Under the pieces are notes generated by a model. The model worked only from the letters and a program-made list of their open reading frames with translations, was not told the DNA's origin and searched no databases. The position numbers and the translations under genes are program-made. A stretch of DNA of 64,000 bases, taken from contig NZ_LT635549.1 of NCBI RefSeq assembly GCF_900120155.1, positions 434,001 through 498,000 on the forward strand. Reading direction: 5' to 3'. Shown here piece by piece: positions 1-7,879 of this stretch (position 1 is the first letter of the stretch; every line of letters starts with the position of its first letter). The stretch is from Clostridium sp. Marseille-P3244. GTDB lineage: Bacteria > Bacillota > Clostridia > Lachnospirales > Lachnospiraceae.

Positions 1-1680
1 TTCTCCCTTTTCTTCTATCCAGTCTTTCTTCAGTTCCAGGAATTCCACATAACCGATATAATATTTGAGATAATTGGCAGGAGAACCGATGATCAATTCG
101 TAGATCCTATCCACAGCCTCTGCGTCTGTGATCCCATAATTGGCGAAAAAAGCCACCGTATCCATCCGGCTCCACCCCTCATAGTGGATCCCCATATCAG
201 CCAGAGCATACAGGCCCAAAATAATGGAGCTGTTTTTCTGAAGAAGTGTGGCCTGTTCTTTGGAAAGAGGCGTAAGATAGTAGCTTCCCATCTCGGCGTA
301 AGTCGCCCATCCTTCCACATAGCCGCCAAAATCCAGGATACTTCTTATAGGATCCGGATCCATACTCTCATAGTATACTGTCTGATAGAGATGGCCCGGA
401 TACCCCTCGTGCGCCAGCGTTGTAAAAAGGGTCAGATCATTTCCCATATGGGCCCGGTTGATATAGATCACATTTTCTTCTGTGTTGTCAATAGCGGGTA
501 TCATATAGAAAGCAGGACTCAAATGTTCTTCCATCTCTTCCTGGACATATTTTACTTCCAGTGAAGTATCCGGAGCTTCAGGAAACGTTTCTGTAATCCC
601 CTCTTTCAGGATACGTAAGATCCGCTCCGCGTTTTCCTCTCCCATAGATGCCGCGGCCTCCTGCGCCTCCCCGGCTGTGATTCCCAGGACCTGCTCCATT
701 GCCTCCAGATCTTCTGTCATCTGTCTGCGGGTCAGATCTTCCATTTCCTCTACAGACCGGTCAGATCCGGTAGACTGCCTCACCAGAAGTTCATAATACT
801 CTTTTCCTTCCGGCAGATATACAAGCCCCTTTTCATTCCTCCCTCTTCCTTTCATATCCCCAATCGCTGAGAGAAGTTTCTCATACGCCGGGAAAATATA
901 ATTATTTACAGCAAGCGCATTATCCTGTATATAGTCACTTTTTTCTTTCTCCGTTAATCCTTCTACATCTTTGATCCGATCCGTAAATGTAGAATAGAGA
1001 TAATTTCCGTCTCCCATATCAAGAAAGGCCTGGCACTGTTCTATTACTGTATCTGCGGCGAAATCTGCCATAAACAGTCCCGCATCTGCTTTCTTTTGCT
1101 CAAATTCTATCAGGCTGTCAAAATACTCTCCGACTGTCTCAAGAAGTTTCAGATAAATGTCCACGTCTTCCCTGTCATAAAACTGAAATTCAGACAGTAC
1201 GACCGGCAGCTGGGTCTGCACTCCGCTTACCAGCCCAAGCGGTTCCTCATAAAGAATATAATCTGCTGCCTTGCTTATCATTTTCTGCTGATGATCCAGG
1301 ATATCATAGGTGATCTGATTCCGGACATCCAGTTTCTCATACGAAAAATCCTCAAGAGCTTCCGACATATTTTCAGAAGACGCCAGAATCTCGTCGGCAT
1401 TTATATCAAAAGTGCCGAAAGTAGGATCTCCATCCTGGATCCCATAGTCCTCCGGTGACCTGAGCGTATAATGAAGACTGACAGTATTTGCAGAAACTTC
1501 CCGACAAAACAGCTCCTCTGTATACTTCTCAAACTTTTTATTTTCTCCGGTGGAAGAATTGGCCCCACACCCCGCTGTCAGTGTAGTCACTGCCAGCAAC
1601 AGTGCCGCAAGAAAGAAATTTATATATTTCTTTTGAAATTTATGTATGATATTTTTATGCTCAGAAAAAGAGAACCGCAT
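1..1680 (-). CDS. DUF885 family lipoprotein, C-terminus beyond window
   Basis: An open frame runs from an ATG at 1680 leftward off the window edge without a stop, giving about 560 residues. The N-terminus has a hydrophobic stretch ending in LTAGCG, a lipobox, so the product is probably a lipoprotein on the outer face of the membrane. The body matches the DUF885 family of predicted metallopeptidase-like proteins: an early ELF-REVSANTVSLHYTL region, the PEDYGI motif, and near residues 415-430 the HEGYPGH motif, whose two histidines and glutamate would bind and activate a metal. It is divergent from spmB. The substrate is unknown. Family assignment is firm; catalytic function is inferred only from the motif. 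Confidence 0.85.
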   Translation of the reverse strand, partial: MRFSFSEHKNIIHKFQKKYINFFLAALLLAVTTLTAGCGANSSTGENKKFEKYTEELFCREVSANTVSLHYTLRSPEDYGIQDGDPTFGTFDINADEILASSENMSEALEDFSYEKLDVRNQITYDILDHQQKMISKAADYILYEEPLGLVSGVQTQLPVVLSEFQFYDREDVDIYLKLLETVGEYFDSLIEFEQKKADAGLFMADFAADTVIEQCQAFLDMGDGNYLYSTFTDRIKDVEGLTEKEKSDYIQDNALAVNNYIFPAYEKLLSAIGDMKGRGRNEKGLVYLPEGKEYYELLVRQSTGSDRSVEEMEDLTRRQMTEDLEAMEQVLGITAGEAQEAAASMGEENAERILRILKEGITETFPEAPDTSLEVKYVQEEMEEHLSPAFYMIPAIDNTEENVIYINRAHMGNDLTLFTTLAHEGYPGHLYQTVYYESMDPDPIRSILDFGGYVEGWATYAEMGSYYLTPLSKEQATLLQKNSSIILGLYALADMGIHYEGWSRMDTVAFFANYGITDAEAVDRIYELIIGSPANYLKYYIGYVEFLELKKDWIEEKGE

Positions 1681-1820
1681 AAAAGCTCCTGAAATGTCTT
1701 TACTGTATCTTATGATAGGCTGTTCTGCGATATTCTCACATCCCATACGCATCCCGGCGTATTACGCAAAGCCCGCGCATATAAATTAGAAGACCTGCAT
1801 ATTTTAACCAGGAGGATTCC

Positions 1821-2351
1821 ATGCATATTTTACTTTATATTTCTGACTTTATTGTTCCTTTTATTGTACTGAGCATTGTCGTATACGGATTATTGTCCGG
1901 AATCAATGTGTACGAAAGCTTTATCAAGGGCGCGAAAAGCGGTTTCCTGACCGTTCTTCGCATCATGCCTACTCTGATCGGGCTCATGGCCGCGGTAGGG
2001 ATCCTGCGGGCCTCCGGTTTCCTGGATTTCCTGTCAGCTCTGATCGGTCAGTTTTCCTCCCGGATCGGTTTCCCCGGAGAACTTGTTCCCCTCACAGTAG
2101 TAAAGATGTTTTCCTCCTCCGCCGCCACCGGACTTTTGCTGGATATTTTCAAAGAATTCGGAACAGATTCCCGTCTCGGGCTGATCGCGTCGATCACTAT
2201 GTGCTGTACAGAAACCATCTTTTATACTATGAGCGTATACTTTATGACCGCGGGCGTCAAACGCTCCCGGTACACTCTGGCCGGCGCTCTGATCGCCACA
2301 TTTGCCGGGCTGGCCGCCAGCGTGTTTCTGGCACAGTCCCTCATGCCCTGA
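1821..2351 (+). CDS. spmB: Spore maturation protein B (SpmB)
   Basis: A 176-residue membrane protein with a good ribosome binding site (AGGAGG) before the ATG. It has the nucleoside-recognition (Gate) fold hydrophobic pattern and the SpmB sequence features MPTLIGLMAAVGILRASG, PGELVPLTVVK and SSAATGLL. In Bacillus, SpmA and SpmB act together during spore core dehydration. Here spmA is not next to it: upstream lies the divergent DUF885 lipoprotein gene and downstream an unrelated ATPase. Length matches usual SpmB (about 175). Function is inferred from family membership. Confidence 0.88.
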   Translation: MHILLYISDFIVPFIVLSIVVYGLLSGINVYESFIKGAKSGFLTVLRIMPTLIGLMAAVGILRASGFLDFLSALIGQFSSRIGFPGELVPLTVVKMFSSSAATGLLLDIFKEFGTDSRLGLIASITMCCTETIFYTMSVYFMTAGVKRSRYTLAGALIATFAGLAASVFLAQSLMP

Positions 2352-2419
2352 TCCCGGCATTGCCCGCAGACTTGCTTTGTGTTAAAATAAAATATATGGA
2401 AAAAGATGGAGGTATCCTG

Positions 2420-3076
2420 ATGTCCAGCGTTACGTTAGAACACCTGACAAAGACTTATCCGAATGGCTTCATCTCAGTAAATGATGTAAGCCTTCACATA
2501 GAAGACGGAGAATTCGTGACTTTCCATGGACCCAGCGGCTGCGGAAAATCCACCATCCTGCGTATGATCGGAGGGCTGGAGGACATTACCTCGGGCCGCA
2601 TTTATCTTGGGAAAGAGCTGCTGAATGACATTCTGCCCCGGGACCGCCACCTTGCGATGGCTTTTCAGAATTATACTCTTTACAGACATTTCAACGCATA
2701 TGACAATATCGCTCTAGGACTCCGCCTGCGCAACCTTCCCCGTACCGTGATCGACAGCCGGGTAAAGGAAGCCGCCAGATTCTTTGGAATTACTGATGTT
2801 TTGAATAAAAAAATCCGGGCTCTGTCCGCAGCGGACCGACAGCGGGTTGCCCTTAGCCGGGCAGTGGTATGTCATCCCAAAGTCCTTCTTGTGGATGAGG
2901 ATTTCGCCCGTCAGGATGAACAGCGCCGTCTTGAAATGCTGGGCGATATCCTGGAAATAAATGAAGAGCTTGGGATTACTGTGCTGTATGTGACAAACAG
3001 TCAAAAAGAAGCCATAGGACTGAAAAAGAAGATCATTTATATGAAGGATGGAAAGATCACACATATTTCAGAGTGA
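2420..3076 (+). CDS. Degenerate ABC transporter ATPase, MsmK/UgpC-like
   Basis: A 218-residue ABC ATPase. I chose the ATG at 2420 because a GGAGG site lies just upstream and the fold begins at once. Walker A is GPSGCGKST (about residue 36) and the Q loop is FQNYTLY. Other motifs are eroded: the signature LSGGQ reads LSAAD, Walker B is followed by DED instead of DEP, and the switch histidine is replaced by Asn (VTNSQKEA instead of VTHDQxEA). The closest family is the sugar-importer ATPases, normally about 370 residues with a C-terminal TOBE domain, which is absent here. No permease or binding protein is adjacent. ATP may still bind, but hydrolysis is doubtful. It lies 68 bp after spmB and may be co-transcribed with it. 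Confidence 0.75.
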   Translation: MSSVTLEHLTKTYPNGFISVNDVSLHIEDGEFVTFHGPSGCGKSTILRMIGGLEDITSGRIYLGKELLNDILPRDRHLAMAFQNYTLYRHFNAYDNIALGLRLRNLPRTVIDSRVKEAARFFGITDVLNKKIRALSAADRQRVALSRAVVCHPKVLLVDEDFARQDEQRRLEMLGDILEINEELGITVLYVTNSQKEAIGLKKKIIYMKDGKITHISE

Positions 3077-3088
3077 TCCCGTATTTTC

Positions 3089-3952
3089 TTATCCCTCTGT
3101 TCTGCTGTGCTTTTTCTGTTCCAGATAATTATAAATATCCCGTTTCTGAACGCCGCGGTCCTTTGCGGCATTTTTCATGGCCGTTTTCCGGTCCAGCCCC
3201 TGAGAAATATAGTAATCTACATGCTCCTCTACAGACAAGTTCTCCCATTTTTCTTTCTCTTCCTGTCTGATTGTTTCCCGGCTCATTCCCTCGATCACGA
3301 TCACACACTCGCCTCTCGGAACATTGTTTTCATAGTAGTCTGCCGCTTCCGGAAGAGACGCCCGGTATATGGTCTCATGCTTTTTTGTCAGTTCCCTGCA
3401 CACAGATACCTGCCTGTCTCCCAGCCGCTCTGCCAGCAGCCGCAGTGTTTTTACAAGACGGTGGGGCGCTTCATAGAGAACGATGGTCCTCTGTTCCCGG
3501 ACAAGCGTTTCCAGTATCTCCTCCCTCTCTTTTTTCTCCGAAGGCAGAAATGCCTCAAAGGCAAATCGTCTTGTGGGGAGTCCGGAAACCGTCAGCGCAG
3601 TAACGCATGCCGCCGCTCCCGGCACTGCCGTAACACAGATGCCCGCCGCATAACACATGCGTACCAGTTCCTCCCCCGGGTCAGAAATCCCCGGCGTCCC
3701 GGCATCTGTAATAAGGGCAATATTTTTACCCTCCAGAAGATTCTCTACCAGTTTCCTCCCCTTGTCGAATTTATTATATTCATGATAGCTCGTCATGGGG
3801 GTGTGGATATCGAAATGATTCAAAAGCTTCCTGCTGTTCCTCGTGTCTTCCGCCGCGATCAGGTCCGCCTCCCTCAGTACACGCACTGCCCGGAAGGTCA
3901 TATCTTCCAGATTTCCGATCGGTGTCGCGCACAGATATAATGTCCCCGGCAT
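3089..3952 (-). CDS. rsmI: 16S rRNA (cytidine1402-2'-O)-methyltransferase
   Basis: A 287-residue tetrapyrrole-methylase-fold protein, the usual RsmI length. It begins with LYLCATPIGNLEDMTFRAV and contains the TDAGTPGISDPG and PGAAACVTALTVSGLP motifs that bind S-adenosylmethionine. RsmI methylates the ribose of C1402 in the decoding centre of 16S rRNA. It is the last gene of a leftward cluster, 11 bp after trmN6, the same order as in Bacillus (yabB-yazA-yabC) but without the GIY-YIG gene, which here sits elsewhere at 29794. A GGAGG site precedes the start. The gene converges on the ABC ATPase, with only 12 bp between the two. Confidence 0.95.
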   Translation of the reverse strand: MPGTLYLCATPIGNLEDMTFRAVRVLREADLIAAEDTRNSRKLLNHFDIHTPMTSYHEYNKFDKGRKLVENLLEGKNIALITDAGTPGISDPGEELVRMCYAAGICVTAVPGAAACVTALTVSGLPTRRFAFEAFLPSEKKEREEILETLVREQRTIVLYEAPHRLVKTLRLLAERLGDRQVSVCRELTKKHETIYRASLPEAADYYENNVPRGECVIVIEGMSRETIRQEEKEKWENLSVEEHVDYYISQGLDRKTAMKNAAKDRGVQKRDIYNYLEQKKHSRTEG

Positions 3953-3963
3953 AGTTCCTCCTT

Positions 3964-4677
3964 TTAATGATAAATGATAATCGGCGGCTCTACTGTCACT
4001 CTGGACTTTCCGCTCCGCACACCTTCGATCAGCACCAGCACCGGCTCTCTGTCGATATACGGATGGATAAACTTGAGCCGCTTCGGCTCTATTTTATAAT
4101 GGTTCATCTTGATCATGATCTCCGCCAGCCTGAACGGTCTGTGGACCATATAGAATCTCCCCTTATCCTGCAAAAGCCGCATGCTCTCCCGGAGAATATC
4201 ATCCAGCGAGCACAGCACTTCGTGGCGTGCTACGGCCTTCGCGTCATCCGGATTTCGGAGCCCGTGCCGGGAGATCATATACGGTGGATTCACAGTGATC
4301 ACATCAAAAAAGGCCGGCCTGAAAATCTCTGCCGCCTCTTTGATATCACCCGTCACGATCTGGATCCGGTCTTCCAGATGGTTATACGCTACGCTGCGCC
4401 TCGCCATATCCGCAGTCTCAGTCTGTATCTCCAGCCCGGTAAATTTCTTTCCCTGCGTTTTCCCTGCCAGGAGGACAGGTATGATCCCGTTTCCGGTCCC
4501 CATATCCAGTACAGTCTCTCCCGGCCTGACCCTGACGAAATCTGACAAAAATACCGCATCTACTCCAAAACAGAATTTCTCCGGATCCTGTATAAGATAA
4601 AGCCCGCCAAGCTGAAGATCATCCAGCCGTTCGCCCGGCTTGATCAGGCTGCGTCTTTTACTTTCATCATTTGTCAT
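3964..4677 (-). CDS. trmN6: tRNA1(Val) (adenine37-N6)-methyltransferase-like protein
   Basis: A 237-residue Rossmann-fold methyltransferase. The SAM-binding motif VLDMGTGNGIIPVLLA is at about residues 56-71 and the amino-methyltransferase motif NPPY at about 130, followed by DAKAVARHE as in the YabB/TrmN6 family. Members methylate the exocyclic N6 of adenine 37 in tRNA-Val. The start overlaps the end of ricT by 11 bp, so translation is probably coupled. Substrate specificity is inferred from family and synteny. Confidence 0.88.
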   Translation of the reverse strand: MTNDESKRRSLIKPGERLDDLQLGGLYLIQDPEKFCFGVDAVFLSDFVRVRPGETVLDMGTGNGIIPVLLAGKTQGKKFTGLEIQTETADMARRSVAYNHLEDRIQIVTGDIKEAAEIFRPAFFDVITVNPPYMISRHGLRNPDDAKAVARHEVLCSLDDILRESMRLLQDKGRFYMVHRPFRLAEIMIKMNHYKIEPKRLKFIHPYIDREPVLVLIEGVRSGKSRVTVEPPIIIYH

Positions 4678-5572
4678 CTAACTTTGACGCTCCTTCTTCT
4701 TTTTCCAGCGCTGCCAGTTTCTTCATCTCTTCTTTCGAAACTTTCTGTTTTTTCTTTCGGGGTCTGAACTTCAGATCCTCTGCACGGTATTCCCGGATCT
4801 CCTTCTCATCATCTTCCAGATTTACCACAACTTTTACCAGCTTGCGCAGTACGCTCAGAGAATGGACCACCCCGGTCAGCCCGTCCTTGGTGGTAACAGA
4901 GTCTCCTACCGACGGCAGCTGACTGTTCAGCATCTCATAGGTCTCCTCCTCGTTGGTCAGGCAGCACATGAGTCGTCCGCACACACCTGATATCTTTGTC
5001 GGATTCAGAGAAAGATTCTGTTCTTTCGCCATACGGATGGACACCGCGGAAAATTCGGTCAGATAAGTGCTGCAGCACAGTGGTCTGCCGCAGATGCCGA
5101 TTCCGCCCCGTATCTTTGTCTCATCTCTGACTCCGATCTGACGAAGCTCGATCCTTGTCCGGAACACTGCCGCCAGATCTTTCACCAGCTCACGGAAATC
5201 GATTCTTCCGTCTGCTGTAAAGTAAAACAGGATCTTATTCCCGTCGAAAGTATACTCCACACTGATCAGCTTCATTTCCAGCTTGTGCTTTCGGATCTTT
5301 TCCAGACAGATCTTAAATGCCTCTTTTTCTTTCTGGTGGTTTTTCTCCACCGTCTTTCTGTCCTGATCTGTGGCAATCCGGATCACAGGTTTCAGCGGCT
5401 GAACGACCTCCTCATCCTTCACTTCCCGGGGACTGCTCACAACCCGCCCGAATTCTACGCCCCGGGCAGTCTCGACGATCACATTGTCGCCCTGTTTTAT
5501 ATCAAATTTCCCCGGCGCAAAGAAGTAGATCTTCCCTGCCTGCCGGAATCTCACACCGATTACTTTCGTCAT
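4667..5572 (-). CDS. ricT: PSP1-domain protein RicT (YaaT)
   Basis: A 301-residue PSP1 domain protein. It starts with the typical VIGVRFRQAGKIYFFAPG segment and has the cysteine-rich core GICGRPLCCSTYL and SGVCGRLMCCL (about residues 160-205), which in RicT homologues binds iron-sulfur clusters in the RicA-RicF-RicT complex. That complex influences RNase Y, sporulation and competence in Bacillus. The C-terminal tail is Lys/Glu-rich. It lies between holB and trmN6, as in Bacillus. Partner genes ricA and ricF are not in this window. Confidence 0.93.
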   Translation of the reverse strand: MTKVIGVRFRQAGKIYFFAPGKFDIKQGDNVIVETARGVEFGRVVSSPREVKDEEVVQPLKPVIRIATDQDRKTVEKNHQKEKEAFKICLEKIRKHKLEMKLISVEYTFDGNKILFYFTADGRIDFRELVKDLAAVFRTRIELRQIGVRDETKIRGGIGICGRPLCCSTYLTEFSAVSIRMAKEQNLSLNPTKISGVCGRLMCCLTNEEETYEMLNSQLPSVGDSVTTKDGLTGVVHSLSVLRKLVKVVVNLEDDEKEIREYRAEDLKFRPRKKKQKVSKEEMKKLAALEKEEGASKLDDK

Positions 5573-5605
5573 TTTGTCACTTCTCCTTTATATCAGCAGG
5601 ATCTG

Positions 5606-6601
5606 TCAGTTTTCCTTGATGGTCAGCAGCAAAAGCTCCATCGTCAGCTCAAAGTTCACGTTGGCTTTCATTCTTGCTTTGGCTTTTTCCAGAGCATCCA
5701 GAATATTCTCTATGCCTTCATATGAACTCTTTCTCGCCCGCTCACGGATATATTTCATCTGATCTGAAAACACGACCCGGTCCACACTCTTTGTTGCTTT
5801 ATAGATCAGCACATCCCTGTACCAGATGGCAATAATATCCAGGTAATCATTGATCTCCAGCTTGTACGTCATACAGCGCTTCACCGCTTCCATCAACTCA
5901 GGAACAGTCATCTCGTCGATATTTCTCAGAAGATGCACCGCCTCTTCCTTGATCTCATTAAAGTACTCCGAGTTCGCCAGCATGATCGCCTTGCCCATAT
6001 TCCCCTGAGCAAACGCCACGCAGACATCCGCTTTGTAATCCGGGATCTCCATCTGCTCCATAAGGTACTTCTTCACCAGCTGATCCTTGATGTTGCGGAG
6101 TTTCATCATAACACACCGGGACCGTATTGTGGCAAGCAGCGTCTCCGCGTTCTCCGTAAGCAGCATGATAACCGCATACTCCGGAGGTTCTTCAATCGTC
6201 TTCAGCAGCGCGTTCTGAGCCTGTACACTCAGCAGATCCGCGTCCGCAATGATATACACCTTATATCTGCTGCTGTAAGGCCGTATTACTACATCATCAT
6301 TGACCTGCTGCCGGATGTCATCTACACTGATGGTTCCCGGCTTCTCATGAGTCACATGGATGATATCGGGCTGATTTCCATTCATCGCCTGCCTGCATGA
6401 CTGACATTTTCCGCAGGCATCCCCGTCCTCATCCCGGTCCTGGCACTGCAGGCTCATGGCAAAAAGATTCGCCAGCAGCTTCTTCCCTGACCCTCTCTCT
6501 CCGTTCAGGATATAGGCATGGGAAACCGCGTCCGCCCTTACCGCATTCTGGATATATTTAATTATATTCTTGTGGCCTACCACATCTTTAAACCCACTCA
6601 T
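5606..6601 (-). CDS. holB: DNA polymerase III subunit delta'
   Basis: A 331-residue AAA+ clamp-loader subunit. Residues 1-45 include GHKNIIKYIQNAV and the P-loop-like GERGSGKK. A zinc-binding set of cysteines (CQDRDEDGDACGKCQSC) is near residues 53-69, and sensor motifs include IADADLLSVQAQNALLKTIEEPP. Delta' is part of the clamp loader that places the beta clamp on DNA. The position directly before ricT matches Bacillus. The next upstream gene is a truncated recombinase rather than the usual yaaQ/yaaR, so the conserved cluster seems to have been interrupted. Confidence 0.95.
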   Translation of the reverse strand: MSGFKDVVGHKNIIKYIQNAVRADAVSHAYILNGERGSGKKLLANLFAMSLQCQDRDEDGDACGKCQSCRQAMNGNQPDIIHVTHEKPGTISVDDIRQQVNDDVVIRPYSSRYKVYIIADADLLSVQAQNALLKTIEEPPEYAVIMLLTENAETLLATIRSRCVMMKLRNIKDQLVKKYLMEQMEIPDYKADVCVAFAQGNMGKAIMLANSEYFNEIKEEAVHLLRNIDEMTVPELMEAVKRCMTYKLEINDYLDIIAIWYRDVLIYKATKSVDRVVFSDQMKYIRERARKSSYEGIENILDALEKAKARMKANVNFELTMELLLLTIKEN

Positions 6602-6722
6602 ATCTTCACCTGTTATCTATGGTTTTTCAGTGGTCTTCCGCCTCTGGATCCACTATTTTTTCGTTCTCACAGAACATGAGTTACCTATTAAGTATAACAC
6701 AATATTTATCTAAGTTATACCC

Positions 6723-7133
6723 CTAAAGTTTTCCTTCCGGATTTTGAACGATATAGATCTGATCGTCCATCTCTTCCGACGTCACTTCCAGCAGTCTTTT
6801 ATATTCCTCCTGCGTCAGCTCCCGGGCCTCTTCCGCGAAAATCTTCCGCTGCACCCGCTGATACTTTAACCGCTCCGCAGGCATTCCGATAAAATCAAGA
6901 AACGCATTGACTGCCGCCAGCTTTCCGTTCACTGTCTGCGGTCTGTTTCCTTCCTGAAGATATTCGCTGTATTCCAACAGGTTCCCTTTTGTAATTTCCC
7001 TCCCATGCAGAAACTCTTCCAAAAATTCGATCTCCCGGATATATTTTCGGATCGTCGCCGGAGACTTTTCTTTCTCTCGCAGCGAAATCCGGAATCCTTC
7101 GATCATTCCTGTGTCAATCCTGTACTCTGTCAT
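6723..7133 (-). pseudogene. Tyrosine recombinase fragment, N-terminal SAM-like domain only
   Basis: A 136-residue frame containing only the core-binding (SAM-like) domain of a phage-type integrase: SPATIRKYIREIEFLEEFL, the QTVNGKLAAVNAFLDFIG helix pair, and the linker ELTQEEYKRLLEV that normally leads into the catalytic domain. It stops before the catalytic Arg, Lys, His-x-x-Arg, His and Tyr residues. It resembles the first half of the recombinase at 53566-54511 (compare LTKEEYGRLLEA there). A GGAGG site precedes the start. It is most simply a truncated remnant, but a free-standing DNA-binding domain acting as a regulator cannot be excluded. It sits inside the conserved holB cluster. Confidence 0.75.
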
Positions 7134-7194
7134 TTTGCGTCCTCCTTAATTTTGCCTGATTTTTGATCTGCAGACTTATTTCTTCTATAAATAC

Positions 7195-7231
7195 AAAAAA
7201 GAAAAGAACACCTCGTATCCTTTTCTTTTTT
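7195..7231. terminator. A/T-rich inverted repeat, possible bidirectional terminator
   Basis: A 12-bp stem of six A, G, four A, G pairs with the mirrored C/T tract, separated by about 13 bases. It lies between the nucleotide kinase gene (ends 7292) and the recombinase fragment (starts 7133). The T tracts on both strands suit intrinsic termination, though the stem has little G/C. Confidence 0.5.
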
Positions 7232-7291
7232 ACTATTCGCACTATTCACATTACAGACTTCCGCGCTCCGCCCTCACGGCCGGAGTTATTT

Positions 7292-7879
7292 TTAAAATGT
7301 CTCCTGTCTGATATACTGCTCGATCTCGTTCAGACAATCCTCCAGTTGAATATTTTCAAACCGTTTCTTTATTCCGGCTTTTTTCAGATTCTCCTCTGAG
7401 AAATCCTCCTCGTCTGCCAGAAAACGTCTGCACATCTCCGCGTACAAAGGCTTTTCCTGACATTTTTCCCGATCCAGCGCGCGGGTAAGCCGGATTCCAT
7501 CCTCCACCTCGATGTAGACCGGTACCAGCCGTTCCGTCCCGAAATACTCCTTAAGCGCCTGATAGGAGACCAGCGTGCCAATCACCAGATAATCATATTT
7601 CCCCAGATCGATCTGCCCGTCATCCGCGGTAAAATACGTCCATATCCCGCATTTTGTGTTATAAGAACGTGTCTCAATGACTTTCTCTTCCTCCCGCATT
7701 TCCCGAAACCGCTCCTTATCCACAAAGAAGTATTCTACGCCGTCCCTCTCCCCTTCCCTGATCGGTCTGGTTGTATAAGGCACGATAGTACGGAAGCGGG
7801 GGTGCCGCTTCATCAGATGTTTATATATTGTGTCTTTTCCCGAAGAGCTCTTTCCCATCACATAATAAATTTTACCCAT
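7292..7879 (-). CDS. Guanylate kinase-like protein
   Basis: A 195-residue P-loop kinase of the guanylate kinase family. The P-loop is GKSSSGKDT (residues 9-17); the GMP-binding region includes YTTRPIREGERDGVEYFF, which carries the arginines and tyrosine typical of Gmk. The lid segment is short. It overlaps the upstream decarboxylase gene by 8 bp. In Bacillus the corresponding place is held by tmk, so this may be a substitution of a nucleotide kinase in a conserved neighbourhood or a specialised paralogue; a canonical gmk usually lies next to rpoZ. Nucleotide specificity is inferred. Confidence 0.8.
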   Translation of the reverse strand: MGKIYYVMGKSSSGKDTIYKHLMKRHPRFRTIVPYTTRPIREGERDGVEYFFVDKERFREMREEEKVIETRSYNTKCGIWTYFTADDGQIDLGKYDYLVIGTLVSYQALKEYFGTERLVPVYIEVEDGIRLTRALDREKCQEKPLYAEMCRRFLADEEDFSEENLKKAGIKKRFENIQLEDCLNEIEQYIRQETF

